A stretch of 64,000 nt of DNA from Dama dama (lineage: Eukaryota > Chordata > Mammalia > Artiodactyla > Cervidae): positions 26,828,501 through 26,892,500 of the forward strand of contig NC_083689.1 in NCBI RefSeq assembly GCF_033118175.1. The letters run 5' to 3'. A program made the translations under genes and the position numbers. How positions within the stretch are numbered: the stretch's first letter is position 1; every line of letters starts with the position of its first letter. The notes below the pieces were generated by a model. That model searched no databases. It was given only the letters and a program-made list of their open reading frames with translations, and had not been told where the DNA came from. This document shows, one piece after another, positions 20,066 to 30,860 of the stretch.

Positions 20066-22159
20066 TCAAGTGATTATTTTAATTTTAGTTCTCTTTTCTC
20101 ATCTGTCAGATCAAGATGATGCCTCTGTTAACTCAGAGAAAGAGCTGAGATATATTTTTTAAAAGGCTATTGGCACTACAAAGGAAGATTTCTTGGTTAA
20201 TTATAATGACAGTTTTCTTATGAGTAACTCAGTGCATTAGGTAATGCACATTTTTATTTCCATAAGGCAACTTTTCATGCTTCAGTTCAGTAACTATTTC
20301 CTGGTCATTGACTGACCCTGAACTAGGTTCTATGAGGTTAAAAATGCCTACAAGTTACCTCTTCTCTCAAAGAGAGGACTCCTATGGTAAAGAACTCAGT
20401 CTGATCACAAATTCCATAAGAACACACAGGGTCTTCCTTACTTCTAATGGCACCTAGCATAATGCTTGTACTGAGCTTAGGAATGTTGCTGAATTTCACT
20501 GAATTTCTGAGGCAGTCCCATATCCTCATAGCTTAACTCTAAATTTCTCCTACAATACTACATAGTCCTTCATTCATCACCTGTAAAAATGTCTGGAATA
20601 GTTTCAAAGATTTTTTTTCTTATTTTTCTCATTTAAGCCAATGCCAGTCTTCTAGATTTAAATGTGCCATCCATGTCTCTACAAATGCTATAATCTATTA
20701 AATCCTTTCATATTCCAGAGAATCCATCTTTGCACAGACTACACAATAAAAATCAAAAAAGGAAAGGTTAAAAGCAGGAGGTGGTGGAGAAGAAAGAGAA
20801 TTATAAGAAGATACAGAAAACAAGTTCTTGGAAGAATTATCAGTGAAGACATAATTATGCATTAACAGCTGACAGCTAGCATTAGTCCAAGGAAGCTGTC
20901 TGTATTCTCTAAGAACTTCAGACAATGTGGTATTCATTTATAAATTCTTGACAGCTCTTTAGATAGAGTGTGTATAAAAGTTTTGCAGCAGTGCATTATC
21001 TTCCTGAATGTACTTTAATTTTAGAGTTAGAATATATTTGAAATAATTTCCCCAAGTCCAAAACACACTTCCAACTATATAACCTACATTTAGAGAATCA
21101 TTAAACAGATTAAAATGAGTCAAAAAGTTCCTTTTTTCCTTCTTTGGTTTTCCACTGTTCTATCTATAGATCTTTGAACCATGTTTCGGGCTCGATCAAT
21201 TCAATCTATATAATTGTTTTGAAAAATATATTCAGCCCTCAGAAAGGAATGTTTTCCATCATCCTGACCAAGCCAAGGCTGCCTCAATGTGCTGAGAAAT
21301 CCTGAAGAGGAAATGGTATAGACCTGGGAATGAAAGGAAAAGGTAGCAATGACAGCACTTCAGCAGACAATACAAAGAGACAGTGCACATTAGATCTTCA
21401 AGGTTTTTCAAGGAATCCATAAACAACTGAAATTGGCTTTTTGACTTTTTATGAGATTACCCACCCAGCCTGCTCAAGAGCAGACTGTCCAGAGCAGCCT
21501 CTTTACTTGCTGCCAGGCCATCAGTTTAACTTGCATCACCATCCCCCAAAATGTAGAAACAAGCCTCACTGATCCCAGAATCCCTGAGAGCTTTTTTTTT
21601 TTTTTTTTTTTAACCTTCTAGCCAGTTACTTATAAATCATGTTCTTTGGTGACAGTATAGTAGTTATTGCCTTTACATTTGGATAAGCTGCTATTTTGCT
21701 TATAGCTAACTAACTAAAATGCCTGAATCGTTCTTCAAAGTCCCAATACAAGCAAGCATTATGAGGACGAGTTCCAGGAGAGTTTTCTCAAAAGCCATAA
21801 AATGGCTTTTCATGATCATACAATGACAAAAAAGACTGGGTGGCGGCAAACTATGAAGAAGGTAGTAAAGACGTAACATTTTACTTTCTGGTTAAAACCT
21901 GCCTTACTGGTTGAAAGTAAAGTCCATTAGAAGACAAAATAAAACCAGTAGCAAGACAGTAGAAGGGAGTCGTTGTAAAAGCAACGACCATCAGGGGAGT
22001 CTTAATGTTCAACTAAACATTCAGACTCGTAAGACTGTCACAGGCCTTCCGGCCTCAGCTGACACTTAGAGGTAAGAGCCCCATTTACTAGCAGATAAGA
22101 GCAGCAATGGGCTTCTTCTTCAGCAGAAGTCCTTGCAGCAGTCCACATGGCCACTGCTC
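20066..22159. other. Unassigned region with a T21 run
   Basis: No confident gene or repeat. A 21-base T run lies at 21592-21612 with no flanking direct repeat. The stretch about 20420-20510 ('ggcacctagcataatgcttg') faintly resembles an L2 3' end, too weak to call. Confidence 0.35.
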
Positions 22160-23011
22160 ACTCAGCTCACCTCTGTAAAAGAAAAACTGTACTGGTCACT
22201 TGTGAAAAACAGTGAAGGAACTGAATAGAGGACTACTGAATAAAGGAAGACTTTATTCAAGACTACTACTGCAGTAGGGGAGAGAGATGTTGAATGCAGC
22301 TCCTCTGAAACAAAAGGTGAAAAGATTTTCAAATACTGGGGTGGTGAGTTAAAGGGAAAGTACTAGAGCATCTTAACTGGGAATTTACTTGATGTGATTA
22401 TTGCTATCTTTGCTTGCTAACTGCCCCTTCTTGGTTACTGAAGTTAGGCTCCTAATCTGCCAAAGAGACAGGGGAGAGGGGACCAATCATTCTTGATGAT
22501 TACATCTCAAACAGAAGGGCTTCCAGGTCCTTGAGAAAGACATTTCCTGGGTTGTGGGTGATTTACATTTCAAAGGGGCAAAGAATTTGCAAGTTTTCTA
22601 AGGTTAATGCTCTAAGAAAATGGAGGTCACGGGCCTATTTTCAGGAAGGAATCTGTCAGATTCCTTTAGCGAAGCTGAAGGGTATGTCAAGGCCATCTGG
22701 GTCACCTAAGGTGACAATTCAGGTGCAAGGGGATGAACCACACTGGCTTAAAAGCCTCCTGCCACATGGGACCCTGGATTTCTAAAACAATTCCACAGGT
22801 CTTCACAAGGGACATGTCCAAATACAAGTGTCATCACGTCCAGAGAGGCCCAGAGTTTCAGTATACTATTACATCTTTATAATTCTTTCAGTCCAGATGC
22901 AATTTACCAATCTAAGGTCATTTTTACCAGAAGCAATGGCTTCCTAATAACACAGTTGACATTTTTTCTTATCAGGTATCCAGAAGGGAAAAACACAGAT
23001 AGTTGACTAAG
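22160..23011. other. Unassigned, possible LTR-like remnant
   Basis: 'aggaagactttattcaagac' with 'gcagtaggggagagagatgt' and 'gaaacaaaaggtgaaaagat' recall old mammalian LTR-type repeats read in antisense, but I cannot name a family. The remainder holds only short chance frames, such as 22531-22785. Confidence 0.25.
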
Positions 23012-23283
23012 TGTCTAATTGCACTCATTTCACATGCCAGCAAGGTAATGCTCAAAATCCTTCAAACTATGTTTCAACAGTACATGAACTGAGAACTTCC
23101 AGATGTACAGGCTGGATTTAGAAAAGGCAGAGGAACCAGAGATCAAATTGCCAACATCCGTTGGATCATAGAAAAAGCAAGAGAAGTCCAGAAACACATC
23201 TACTGCTTCATTGACTATGCTAAAGCCTTTAACTGTGTGGATCAAAACAAACTGTGGAAAATTCTTAAAGAAATGGGAATACC
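23012..23283 (+). mobile_element. BovB, left part (interrupted by L1_BT)
   Basis: Starts 'attgcactcatttcacatgc' and covers the first RT blocks (YKCFNDYAKAFN-like 'cttcattgactatgctaaag') up to 'cttaaagaaatgggaatacc'. The same copy resumes at 23642. Confidence 0.9.
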
Positions 23284-23624
23284 CCTATACGCAAAACAGA
23301 AAAAGAGACACAGAAATACAGAACAGACTTTTGAACTCTGTGGGAGAAGGTGAGGGTGGGATGTTTTGAAAGAACAGCATGTATATTATCTATGGTGAAA
23401 CAGATCACCAGCCCAGGTGGGATGCATGAGACAAGTGCTCGGGCCTGGTGCACTGGGAAGACCCAGAGGAATCGGGTGGAGAGGGAGGTGGGAGGGGGGA
23501 TCGGGATGGGGAATACGTGTAAATCTATGGCTGATTCATATCAATGTATGACAAAACCCATTGAAATGTTGTGAAGTAATTAGCCTCCAACTAATAAAAA
23601 AAATAAAAAAAAAAATAAAAAAAA
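23284..23624 (+). mobile_element. L1_BT 3' end inserted into BovB
   Basis: A 341-base 5'-truncated L1_BT with typical 3' UTR ('gtgaaacagatcaccagccc', 'gggatggggaatacgtgtaa', 'gctgattcatatcaatgtat', 'aattagcctccaactaataa') and a long A-rich tail. It is bounded by a 17-bp duplication of BovB sequence (23267-23283 and 23625-23641, one mismatch). TT precedes the first copy, giving a TT/AAAG endonuclease site. Confidence 0.95.
23483..23511 (+). other. G-quadruplex-prone motif in the L1_BT 3' UTR
   Basis: Five runs of three or more G separated by 1-3 bases (GGG, GGG, GGGGGG, GGG, GGGG) satisfy the usual G3+N1-7 rule. G-rich tracts in L1 3' UTRs are known in mammals. No function can be assigned here. 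Confidence 0.6.
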
Positions 23625-23641
23625 AAAGAAATGGCAATACC

Positions 23642-24638
23642 AGATCACCTTACCTGCCTCCTAAGAAATCTGTATGCAGGTCAAGAAGGAACAATTAGAA
23701 CCGGACATGGAACAATGGACGGCTTTCAAATCGGGAAAGCAGTACGTCAAGGCTGTATATTGTCACCCTCCTTATGTAACTTATATGCAGAGTACATCAT
23801 GCTAAATGTCAGGCTGGATGAATCACAAGCTGGAATCAAAAGATTGCTGGGAGAAATATCAATAACCTCAGATATACAGATGATACCATTCTAATGGCAG
23901 AAAGACAAGAGGAACTAAAGAGTCCCTTGATGAAGGTGAAAAAGGAGAGTGAAAAAGCTGGCTTAAAACTCAACATTCAAAAAAGGAATATCATGGCATC
24001 TGGTCCCATCACTTCATGGCAAATAGATAAGGAAAAAGTAGAAACAGTGATAGACTTTATTTTCTTGGGCTCCAAAATCACTGCAGATGGTGACTGCAGC
24101 CATGAAATTAAAAGACACCTGTTCCTTGGAAGAAAAGCTATGACCAATCTAGATAGCATATTAAAAAGCAGAGACATTACTTTGCCAACAAAGGTCTGTC
24201 TAATCTAAAAAGCTATGGTTTTTCCAGTAGTCATATATGTATGTGAGAGCTGGACCATAAGGTAGGCTGAGTGCTGAAGAATTGATGCTTTTAAAACTGT
24301 GATGTTGGAGAAGATTCTTGAGAGTCCCTTGGATTGCAAGGAGGTCAAACCAGTCAATCCTAAAAGACATCAATCCTGTATTCATTGGAAGATCTGATGC
24401 TGAAGCTCCAATACTTTGGCCACCTGATGTGAAGAGCTGACTCATTGGAAAAGACCTTGATGCTGGGAAAGATCGAAGGCAGGAGGAGAAGGGGGCAACA
24501 GAGGATGAGAGGTTTGGATGGCATCACTGACTCAATGGACATGAATTTGAGCAAACTCTGGGAGATGGTGAAGGACTGGGAAACCTGGTGTGCTGCACTT
24601 CATGGGGTTGCAAGGAGTCAGACAAGACTGAGTGACTG
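23642..24638 (+). mobile_element. BovB, right part
   Basis: Continues from 23283 through RT to the 3' terminus ('caagactgagtgactgag'). The catalytic box is YTDD (23873-23884), keeping both aspartates. A frameshift lies nearby: the frame 23631-23894 carries the upstream RT blocks, and 23894-24208 the downstream ones (EELKSPLMKVKKESEKAGLKL, ITSWQIDKEKVETV, GDCSHEIKRHLFLGRK). Not functional. Confidence 0.9.
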
Positions 24639-24683
24639 AGGAATTTCTTATGTGGAACGGAAAGAATTTTTGGTATCCTTCAC

Positions 24684-24910
24684 TCTTAATGGGTTTCCTA
24701 GGTGGTGCAGTGGTAAATAATCTGTCTGCCAATGCAGGAGATATGGGATCAATCCCTGGGTTGGGACAATCCCCCAGACTAGGAAATGGCAACCCACACC
24801 AGTAATCTTAAAAATTACTGAAAAATTTCAGGGACAGAGGAGCCTAGCTGGCTTATACTCCATGAGGTTGCAAAAGTTGGACACAACTGAGCTTGCGTAC
24901 ACATGAACTC
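24684..24910 (+). mobile_element. Bov-tA SINE, diverged
   Basis: Head 'gggtttcctaggtggtgcag', body 'gggatcaatccctgggttgg' and 'aggaaatggcaacccacacc', end 'gcaaaagttggacacaactg'. The flanks 'tcactcttaat' (ending 24690) and 'tcattcttaat' (ending 24919) suggest a target duplication. Confidence 0.85.
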
Positions 24911-24919
24911 ATTCTTAAT

Positions 24920-25954
24920 AGGTATGTATCATAAAAATGCTATATTTTATCTTTTTGTTTTTTCTCTAAACATCCTCTCTCTAATCTTCTAAAAACATAC
25001 ACATGTATGAGAATGTACACAACTACACACACATACATATCTACACATGCAATCTGTCATTCTGTCCTTTGCTATTTAAAAGTGGCTAAAATTCCTTCTG
25101 AATGAAAGCTGTCTTCAGTTTCACAATTTTGTAATTCTAGTAAGTTACATAAGTGTGACATGTGTTACTGGCTTTGAACATGTTCTTAGTTCTCTCAGCA
25201 TTCTGATTTTCCACTTCCTTTTCTTGGGCTTCTAATTCATTTATACCATCTTGGAAAGCAAGCCTCCATGGACACACATATTTATGCATTGATTATAGAC
25301 CTTGTCCATACAATATTTATCTAGTTAGTACTCAGACTAGCTAGGCTGTCTTCCATGCATTAAATAAATAGTCGTCCCTTCAGTCTGGGGTAGGGGGTTG
25401 TCAGTTGGGAGTACAACAGACAATTTCTTTCCAACATAGTTTGACAAGAATTGTTTTTGATATATACCTGGGTAACACGATAGAAGATGAAAAACAGAAA
25501 CCAATGAAAAGTATATAAAAATGTATTAGATGTAAGGTTCAATATAATTATTATAATTGTATGTTAAATTTAATTCTGAGCCTTCTAGGAGTTACCAAAA
25601 AAAAAAAAAAAAGCAAATATGGTATCACAATGTACATTAAAAGAAGTGGAAGCAAAACAGTTTCTTTTTTTCTGAGGAAACAAAGTTTTGGCTTAAAATT
25701 TTTTTTCCTGCTAATAAATTCTAAAATAAATTTCTTAGTGGAATTTTTATACAGGGAGTGTTGTTTTACAAAAATTAACTGTTAGCATTCATTGTATAAA
25801 ATAGCAACAGAAGTAAAAACAAGATACCACTCGGTTGTTTCTTGAAACAATCCTGAATAAAACCTTGAGGAATACACGAAGGCACAAGTTAGTGAAAACA
25901 ATTCTATAAACAGCTAAGTGGATATGACCCTGATATATAGCTGTCTCATGACTA
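24920..25954. other. Unassigned region with an A16 run
   Basis: No repeat family or exon recognised. A 16-base A run (25597-25612) has no flanking direct repeat. Short frames around 25360-25785 are chance. Confidence 0.35.
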
Positions 25955-26035
25955 AAGGGAGCCTAGACTCGCACCTGGCAGGCTGTAGTCTGTGGTGCCA
26001 CAAAGAGTTGGACATGACTAACGGCTGAACCACAG
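25955..26035 (+). mobile_element. Bov-A 3' fragment
   Basis: Only the end of the element: 'cacctggcaggctgtagtct', 'gccacaaagagttggacatg' and 'actaacggctgaa'. No tRNA-like head or first half. Confidence 0.7.
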
Positions 26036-26399
26036 ACTAGGACCAAGAGCACCAACAGGAGATGAATGGGATCTCTCGTCCAAATTCCTTCCCCAAAAGG
26101 AAGTCATTTCAGCTCGATGAAAAGCAGCTAACTTGATGCTGTGTAATATTTCAGTGATGTGATGAGTGTAATGGTGTTGCTTATTGCTACCTGAGAGGAA
26201 ACCTGTATATTCTGGAGACCAACAGAGTGGGTAGTCAAGTTTTCGAGGTTTTTGCTAGGTTAAAAATAAAACCCAACTACAATTAGCTGGTGTTCTCCCA
26301 CAGAAGATTGTCTATATGGAGGTATAGCCCTGGAGTAATTGCATGTATGACCAAGATCCTCTTTGGGGAAGTTTTGGACCTGATTTAGCATTTGACTCT

Positions 26400-26605
26400 G
26401 TCTAGCCACTCTGTGTGGCTTAGATGGTAAAGAACCTGCCTGCAATGCAGGAGACCTGGGTTTGATCCTTGAGTCTAGAAAGATCCCCTGGAGAAGGGAA
26501 TGGCTAACCACTCCAGTATCCTTGCCTGGAGAATTCCATGGTCAGAGGAGCCTGGTGAGCCAGTCCAGAGTCACAAAGAGTCAGACATGACTGAGTGACT
26601 AATAC
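26400..26605 (+). mobile_element. Bov-tA SINE
   Basis: Nearly complete: 'gtggcttagatggtaaagaa', 'cctgcctgcaatgcaggaga', 'gatcccctggagaagggaat' and 'cacaaagagtcagacatgac'. The 10-bp repeat 'tagcatttga' at 26386-26395 and 26606-26615 is a probable target duplication. Confidence 0.92.
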
Positions 26606-26615
26606 TAGCATTTGA

Positions 26616-27931
26616 TCGACCAAGTAATCAAAGGAGTTCTCAGAAACCAACCTCATGGATCATGGAAGATGCCTGAATCAAGAAATGCTTTCCATGTGGG
26701 ATATCACCAGTCACAACTCCCCCAGATGGCAGCAAACGTTACTTGTTCTCCTTTGGTACATATTTCTCATCTTCGTGAATTCTGATCTTGCACACCATAT
26801 ATAAATGTATTTCTCTGATCAGAAAATAAGCTTCCTTGCAAGGCAGAGTTATTCATTACTGGCTTTTCATATTTTGAAGAATACCTGCCACAGGAAATAT
26901 TTGTTTAATTCGTACTGTAGAGTTCTTTGTGGCAGCAGGTGGATGAGAAGGTCAGTTACGTTTTGACTTTACTCTCGGCTCATGATAGTAAACAACACTG
27001 CAAGTACGCGGCAGCAAATGTTTGCTCTTCTTTAAGGACTGAGGGCATAGGTCCAGTTAATCTAAAACGAGTATCAAACAATGAAGTTATAAAAGGAATA
27101 TCAAACAATGAAGTTGCAAGATAAAATTAAAGGTGAGAATAGTGCCTAGGGTCATTCTCCCTTGCCCTAATTCATGTAGTGTTATAAAAATACATATTTT
27201 ACAACACACAACTACATGGCCTTATATATTAAGGCCACAAATCTTGTCTACTGGTTAATACCAGCAGAGCCAAACTGGGTGGGAAAAAAAAAATGATCCC
27301 ATCCCTTACACGAGCTACTCATTTGGAATACAAAGAAATCATTTTGCATTAAAACATGAATCACAATCACTCAGGAGGAAAGCTGATTTTGTCTGGTGGA
27401 GTTGGGACAAATAAATCAAGGAATAATGTGGGGTAAAATAGACTCAGATTAGTCACAGTTGATCTCCTTCTACAGTGAATTTAATTCACTCAGCAATGTA
27501 ATTCTCAGTAACCCTTTGAAAATAGCTACTTTCATCAAAATGCAGTTCTACATTTTATTAACTTAGTTACCTACTTATTCAGGATAATAAAAATTTTTAT
27601 CTCTTAGGTAAAACTGAGGAAAAACACAACAGGATGTAAGAGTCTTGTGGAGATAAAAGAAGAGGCATTTTTACTTTCAATTCTGTGGCACTTCCATCAA
27701 TGAAGTTGTTGTATCTGCTTGATGTGTTGATGCTCCAACCTCTAATTTTTTGAAAGCCCTTATTACGAGTAGTCATTCTGCATTAAGTCAGTGTTGTTTG
27801 TGAACTGGAACTCCCACTGTGCTCTAAACATGGGACTGTGGTTCATTCCTTTCCCTGTGATTCTTTTACCCTGATTAACAAACAGGAGAGAGAGGGTTCC
27901 AAAAAGCATTTGATAACTTGTTTGTTCTAAA
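26616..27931. other. Unassigned region with a short direct repeat
   Basis: No repeat family or exon recognised. Contains a 17-bp exact direct repeat with period 27 (27072-27115). The small frame 26927-27124 simply crosses this repeat. Confidence 0.35.
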
Positions 27932-28275
27932 AGTATTTGGTGAGTGCCTGCCACATACCAGACACTATGCCAATTGCTAGGGATAAAGCAATGAATAAGA
28001 GATATTTGTCTTTGTCTGCGTGTAGCTTAGAGCCTAATAAAATTAAAGAACAAATCCTCAACCAAACATTATCAAGGTGTGTATGGCAGAAACCAACACA
28101 ATATGTAAATAAATTATCCTTCAATTGAAAGGAAATAAATTTAAAAAGTGTTATCAAGGTGCTGAGTGCTACACAGAGGGAAGTTCGAGGCACTCTGTGC
28201 ACACAAGGGCTCCGTGAGAAGGCTTATATGGAGGCTGAGCTGAGACTTGAAGGAAATTTTCAAATCTTATATTGT
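27932..28275 (-). mobile_element. L2 3' end, interrupted by a tiny L1_BT
   Basis: Reverse-complement L2: 'tttggtgagtgcctgccaca', 'taccagacactatgccaatt', 'gctagggataaagcaatgaa', and, after the interruption at 28080-28150, 'aaggtgctgagtgctacaca' and 'gaggctgagctgagacttga'. The order matches the L2 3' terminus. Confidence 0.65.
28080..28150 (+). mobile_element. Very short L1_BT 3' end
   Basis: About 70 bases of the L1_BT terminus ('gtatggcagaaaccaacaca', 'atatgtaaataaattatcct') with a degraded A-rich tail. It is flanked by 'ttatcaaggtg' at 28069-28079 and 28151-28161, a perfect 11-bp target duplication. An extreme 5' truncation. Confidence 0.85.
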
Positions 28276-29327
28276 AGTTTTCATTTATGTGAAGAGACCT
28301 CATCTAAGAAAAAAAGTTAAATGTTTCTATTCATCAGTTTATGCTTCTGAATGTCTTGACCCATAGAGGTGCTCTAGCATAAAGAATGAAGGAACAGGGT
28401 CACTGACTTCTTAATCTGAGGTTTAACTCTCCTGAGGGCTCTGAGCATTTGAAATGTTTGTTTTCCCTTTAATCTTGACCTAAGTTCTTCATTTTGTCTA
28501 CAAAAAAGCCTAAAGTGTCACTTGTGATTATTGAAAACTTCTATCGCCTCTTTTCTACAACCCTTCTATTCAAGGAAAGTCAACACAAAGTCAATTCCTC
28601 TTCAAGGAATTCACATCTTTACTTTAGAATAGCCGTTCTCACCCCAGATACAATTCAGGGAACTCATAACTTGGATGAGAAAAAATTACATCCTTACTTC
28701 AGTCTTAATTTTACTTCTGTAACCTCTAACTAAAATGTAGCATCACTTTCTCTTCCCATCCCCTTGTATACCATTTACTGTTGATTTTGCACACCAAAAC
28801 TGTTACAAGCAGCGTTCAACAAAGACTGAGCCCCAAGCCTGCCCACCAGGGCTCATTCTCTATAAAAGCCCAGGGTGCTGGAAATCTCTAAAACCATCAT
28901 CAAGCACCTGGGACTTTTGAAAATGTAGCATTACTTTCATTATGAATACGGACAACAAACCATGAAAGTATCAGCAGTACCTGTGACTTTACAGACCAAC
29001 AGAAACCAAAGATGTTTTATATCATACATAAAAGATATTGTATACAATATTTTACAGCTGTTAACACATCTGCAAATTTGCCTTTTTCCTCACTACTACT
29101 TAAAGTTACAGTGGCTTATTAGATCTTCCAGGAGATCATATGTGATTGTGATCTTTCTACCTACAGCTGCTCATACTGTAGGCCTGGACAACTACATGGC
29201 ACTGAGTAGTCAGTCTTTCCATCGCCAAATGGTAGCAAATTCTCATCCTAGTGACCCAGGATTGGATGTTTGACTGGATAGTTCAAATGAGATTTCTTAA
29301 CTCCCTGTAAAGACACATATTTGTGTC
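28276..29327. other. Unassigned region
   Basis: No repeat or exon recognised. 'ctctataaaagccc' at about 28858-28871 resembles a TATA box, but no downstream gene supports it. A small perfect hairpin (agacaca/tgtgtct) lies at 29310-29327. Confidence 0.35.
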
Positions 29328-29532
29328 TTTGAAAGTGTTAGTAGCTCAGTTGTGTCCAACTCTTTGCAATCCTTTAGGCTGTAGCTCACCAGGCTCCTCT
29401 GTCCATGGGATTCTCCAAGGAAGAACATTGGAGTGGGTAACCATTCACTTCTCCAGGGGATCTTCCTGACCCAGGGGTTGAACCTGGGTCTCCCACAATG
29501 TGGGGAGATTCTTTACCATCTGAGCCACCAGG
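29328..29532 (-). mobile_element. Bov-tA SINE
   Basis: Antisense copy: 'gtagctcagttgtgtccaac', 'caggctcctctgtccatggg', 'cttctccaggggatcttcct' and 'ttctttaccatctgagccac'. Its outer flanks are inverted, not direct, repeats (29297-29308 and 29533-29544). Confidence 0.92.
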
Positions 29533-29544
29533 ACAGGGAGTTAA

Positions 29545-30009
29545 TGTTGCACTGGAATGTGTAAATAGCCTTTGCTTTGTCTTTTAAAAGTAAATTTTAA
29601 CTTGGTTGTATTTAAAAAGTACTATCATGTTATTTAATGTGTTAGTAAAAATCCATTTTTAATATTTTGCTAATTATTCTACAATGGGTTTTCCTTTATA
29701 ACCTTAGGGGAATTAATCTTATTTTGTGCATTTAAGAACATTTTTATGAGAAGTTTATAGGACATGCCAAATTGGCCAAGGAATAAAAAACAATGTCAAG
29801 AAACCCTGTGTTAGTATAATGCTCTCCTGGTTACATTGCAATTATGCTACAACTTCAATTACAGAGTCCTTGTGGAGTTTCCAAAGGAGAGCAATGACCT
29901 TACACTGGTAAAAACTTGTATGCTTATGTAAAGAACATGGTAAAGGCAACCTCTTCTAATTTCTGTATAGTCATATCTCTGGCACTCTGACATGTAATCA
30001 TCAGCTTGG
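29545..30009. other. Unassigned region
   Basis: AT-rich, with no recognised repeat or exon. Confidence 0.35.
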
Positions 30010-30860
30010 ATTTTTAAAAACGTTTTTATTGAGGTATAACACACAAACAGAAATGTTCACAAAATATAAACTATCACAAAGTGAATGTACCATAAACTAT
30101 CATCCAGGTCAGGAAGCAGAACATTCTAGCACCCCAGAATTTTCCTTTCCTGCCCCTTCACAATTACAACTCCTTCTCCAAGGTTAATACCCTCTTCACT
30201 TTTGATACCATAGGTTAGTTTTGTCTGTTAGTGAACTTTACATAAATGAAAATGGCTGTAAGAGTCAGCCATGTTTATGTGTATAGCTATTGTCCATTCA
30301 TTCCTGTTGCAGCATAGCATTCCATTGTATGAACATATCCCATTTTATTCATCTGTTCCATTGTGGATGTACAATTGCATTGTTTCCAGTTTGGCCAAAT
30401 TACAAATAATGTTCCTATGAACATTATCATCCACATCTTTTGGCACATATGGTGGTGGTGGGTTAGTCACTAAGTCGTGTCTGAGTTTTTGTGACCCCAT
30501 GAACTGTAGCCCGCCAGGTTCCTCTGTCCACGGGATTTGCCAGGAAAGAATACTGGAGTGGGTTGCCATTTCCTTCTCCAGGGGATCTCCCCCAGCCAGT
30601 GATCGAACCTGAGTCTCCTGCATTTCAGGTGGATTCTTTACAACTGAGCCATCAGGAAAGCCCATTGAGAACTACTAATTAATGGGTATGCAAACACTCA
30701 GTTTTAGTACATGAGTCATATAATTTTCTGAAATGATTATACCAATTTATATACCAGTAATATATGAAAGTTACAGTGATTCCACATCCTCATCAATCCT
30801 TGATAATATTTAGTGCCGATCTTTTATTTTTAACTATTCTGAGGTATATCTCATTGCTGT
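30010..30860 (-). mobile_element. Old L1 (L1MC/L1ME-like) 3' portion, split by a SINE
   Basis: Reverse-complement L1: 'tttttattgaggtataacac', 'ccataggttagttttgtctg', 'catagcattccattgtatga', 'tgtttccagtttggccaaat', then, after the SINE at 30452-30664, 'gtgattccacatcctcatca' and 'ctgaggtatatctcattgct'. These are 3' UTR and ORF2 C-terminal blocks in correct antisense order. Confidence 0.75.
30452..30664 (-). mobile_element. Bov-tA SINE inserted in L1
   Basis: Antisense: 'gggttagtcactaagtcgtg', 'aactgtagcccgccaggttc', 'gggttgccatttccttctcc', 'gatcgaacctgagtctcctg' and 'actgagccatcaggaaagcc'. It interrupts the old L1. The antisense open frame 30345-30665 is SINE plus L1 sequence. Confidence 0.93.

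Noticed and set aside
21592..21612. T21 run as a fifth tail-only insertion
   Set aside because: No direct repeat flanks it, so there is no evidence for insertion.
25597..25612. A16 run as a tail-only insertion
   Set aside because: Flanks 'ggagttacc' and 'gcaaatatgg' do not match.
28858..28871. TATA-box-like 'ctctataaaagccc'
   Set aside because: No gene, CpG island or initiator downstream. Such strings occur by chance in AT-rich DNA.
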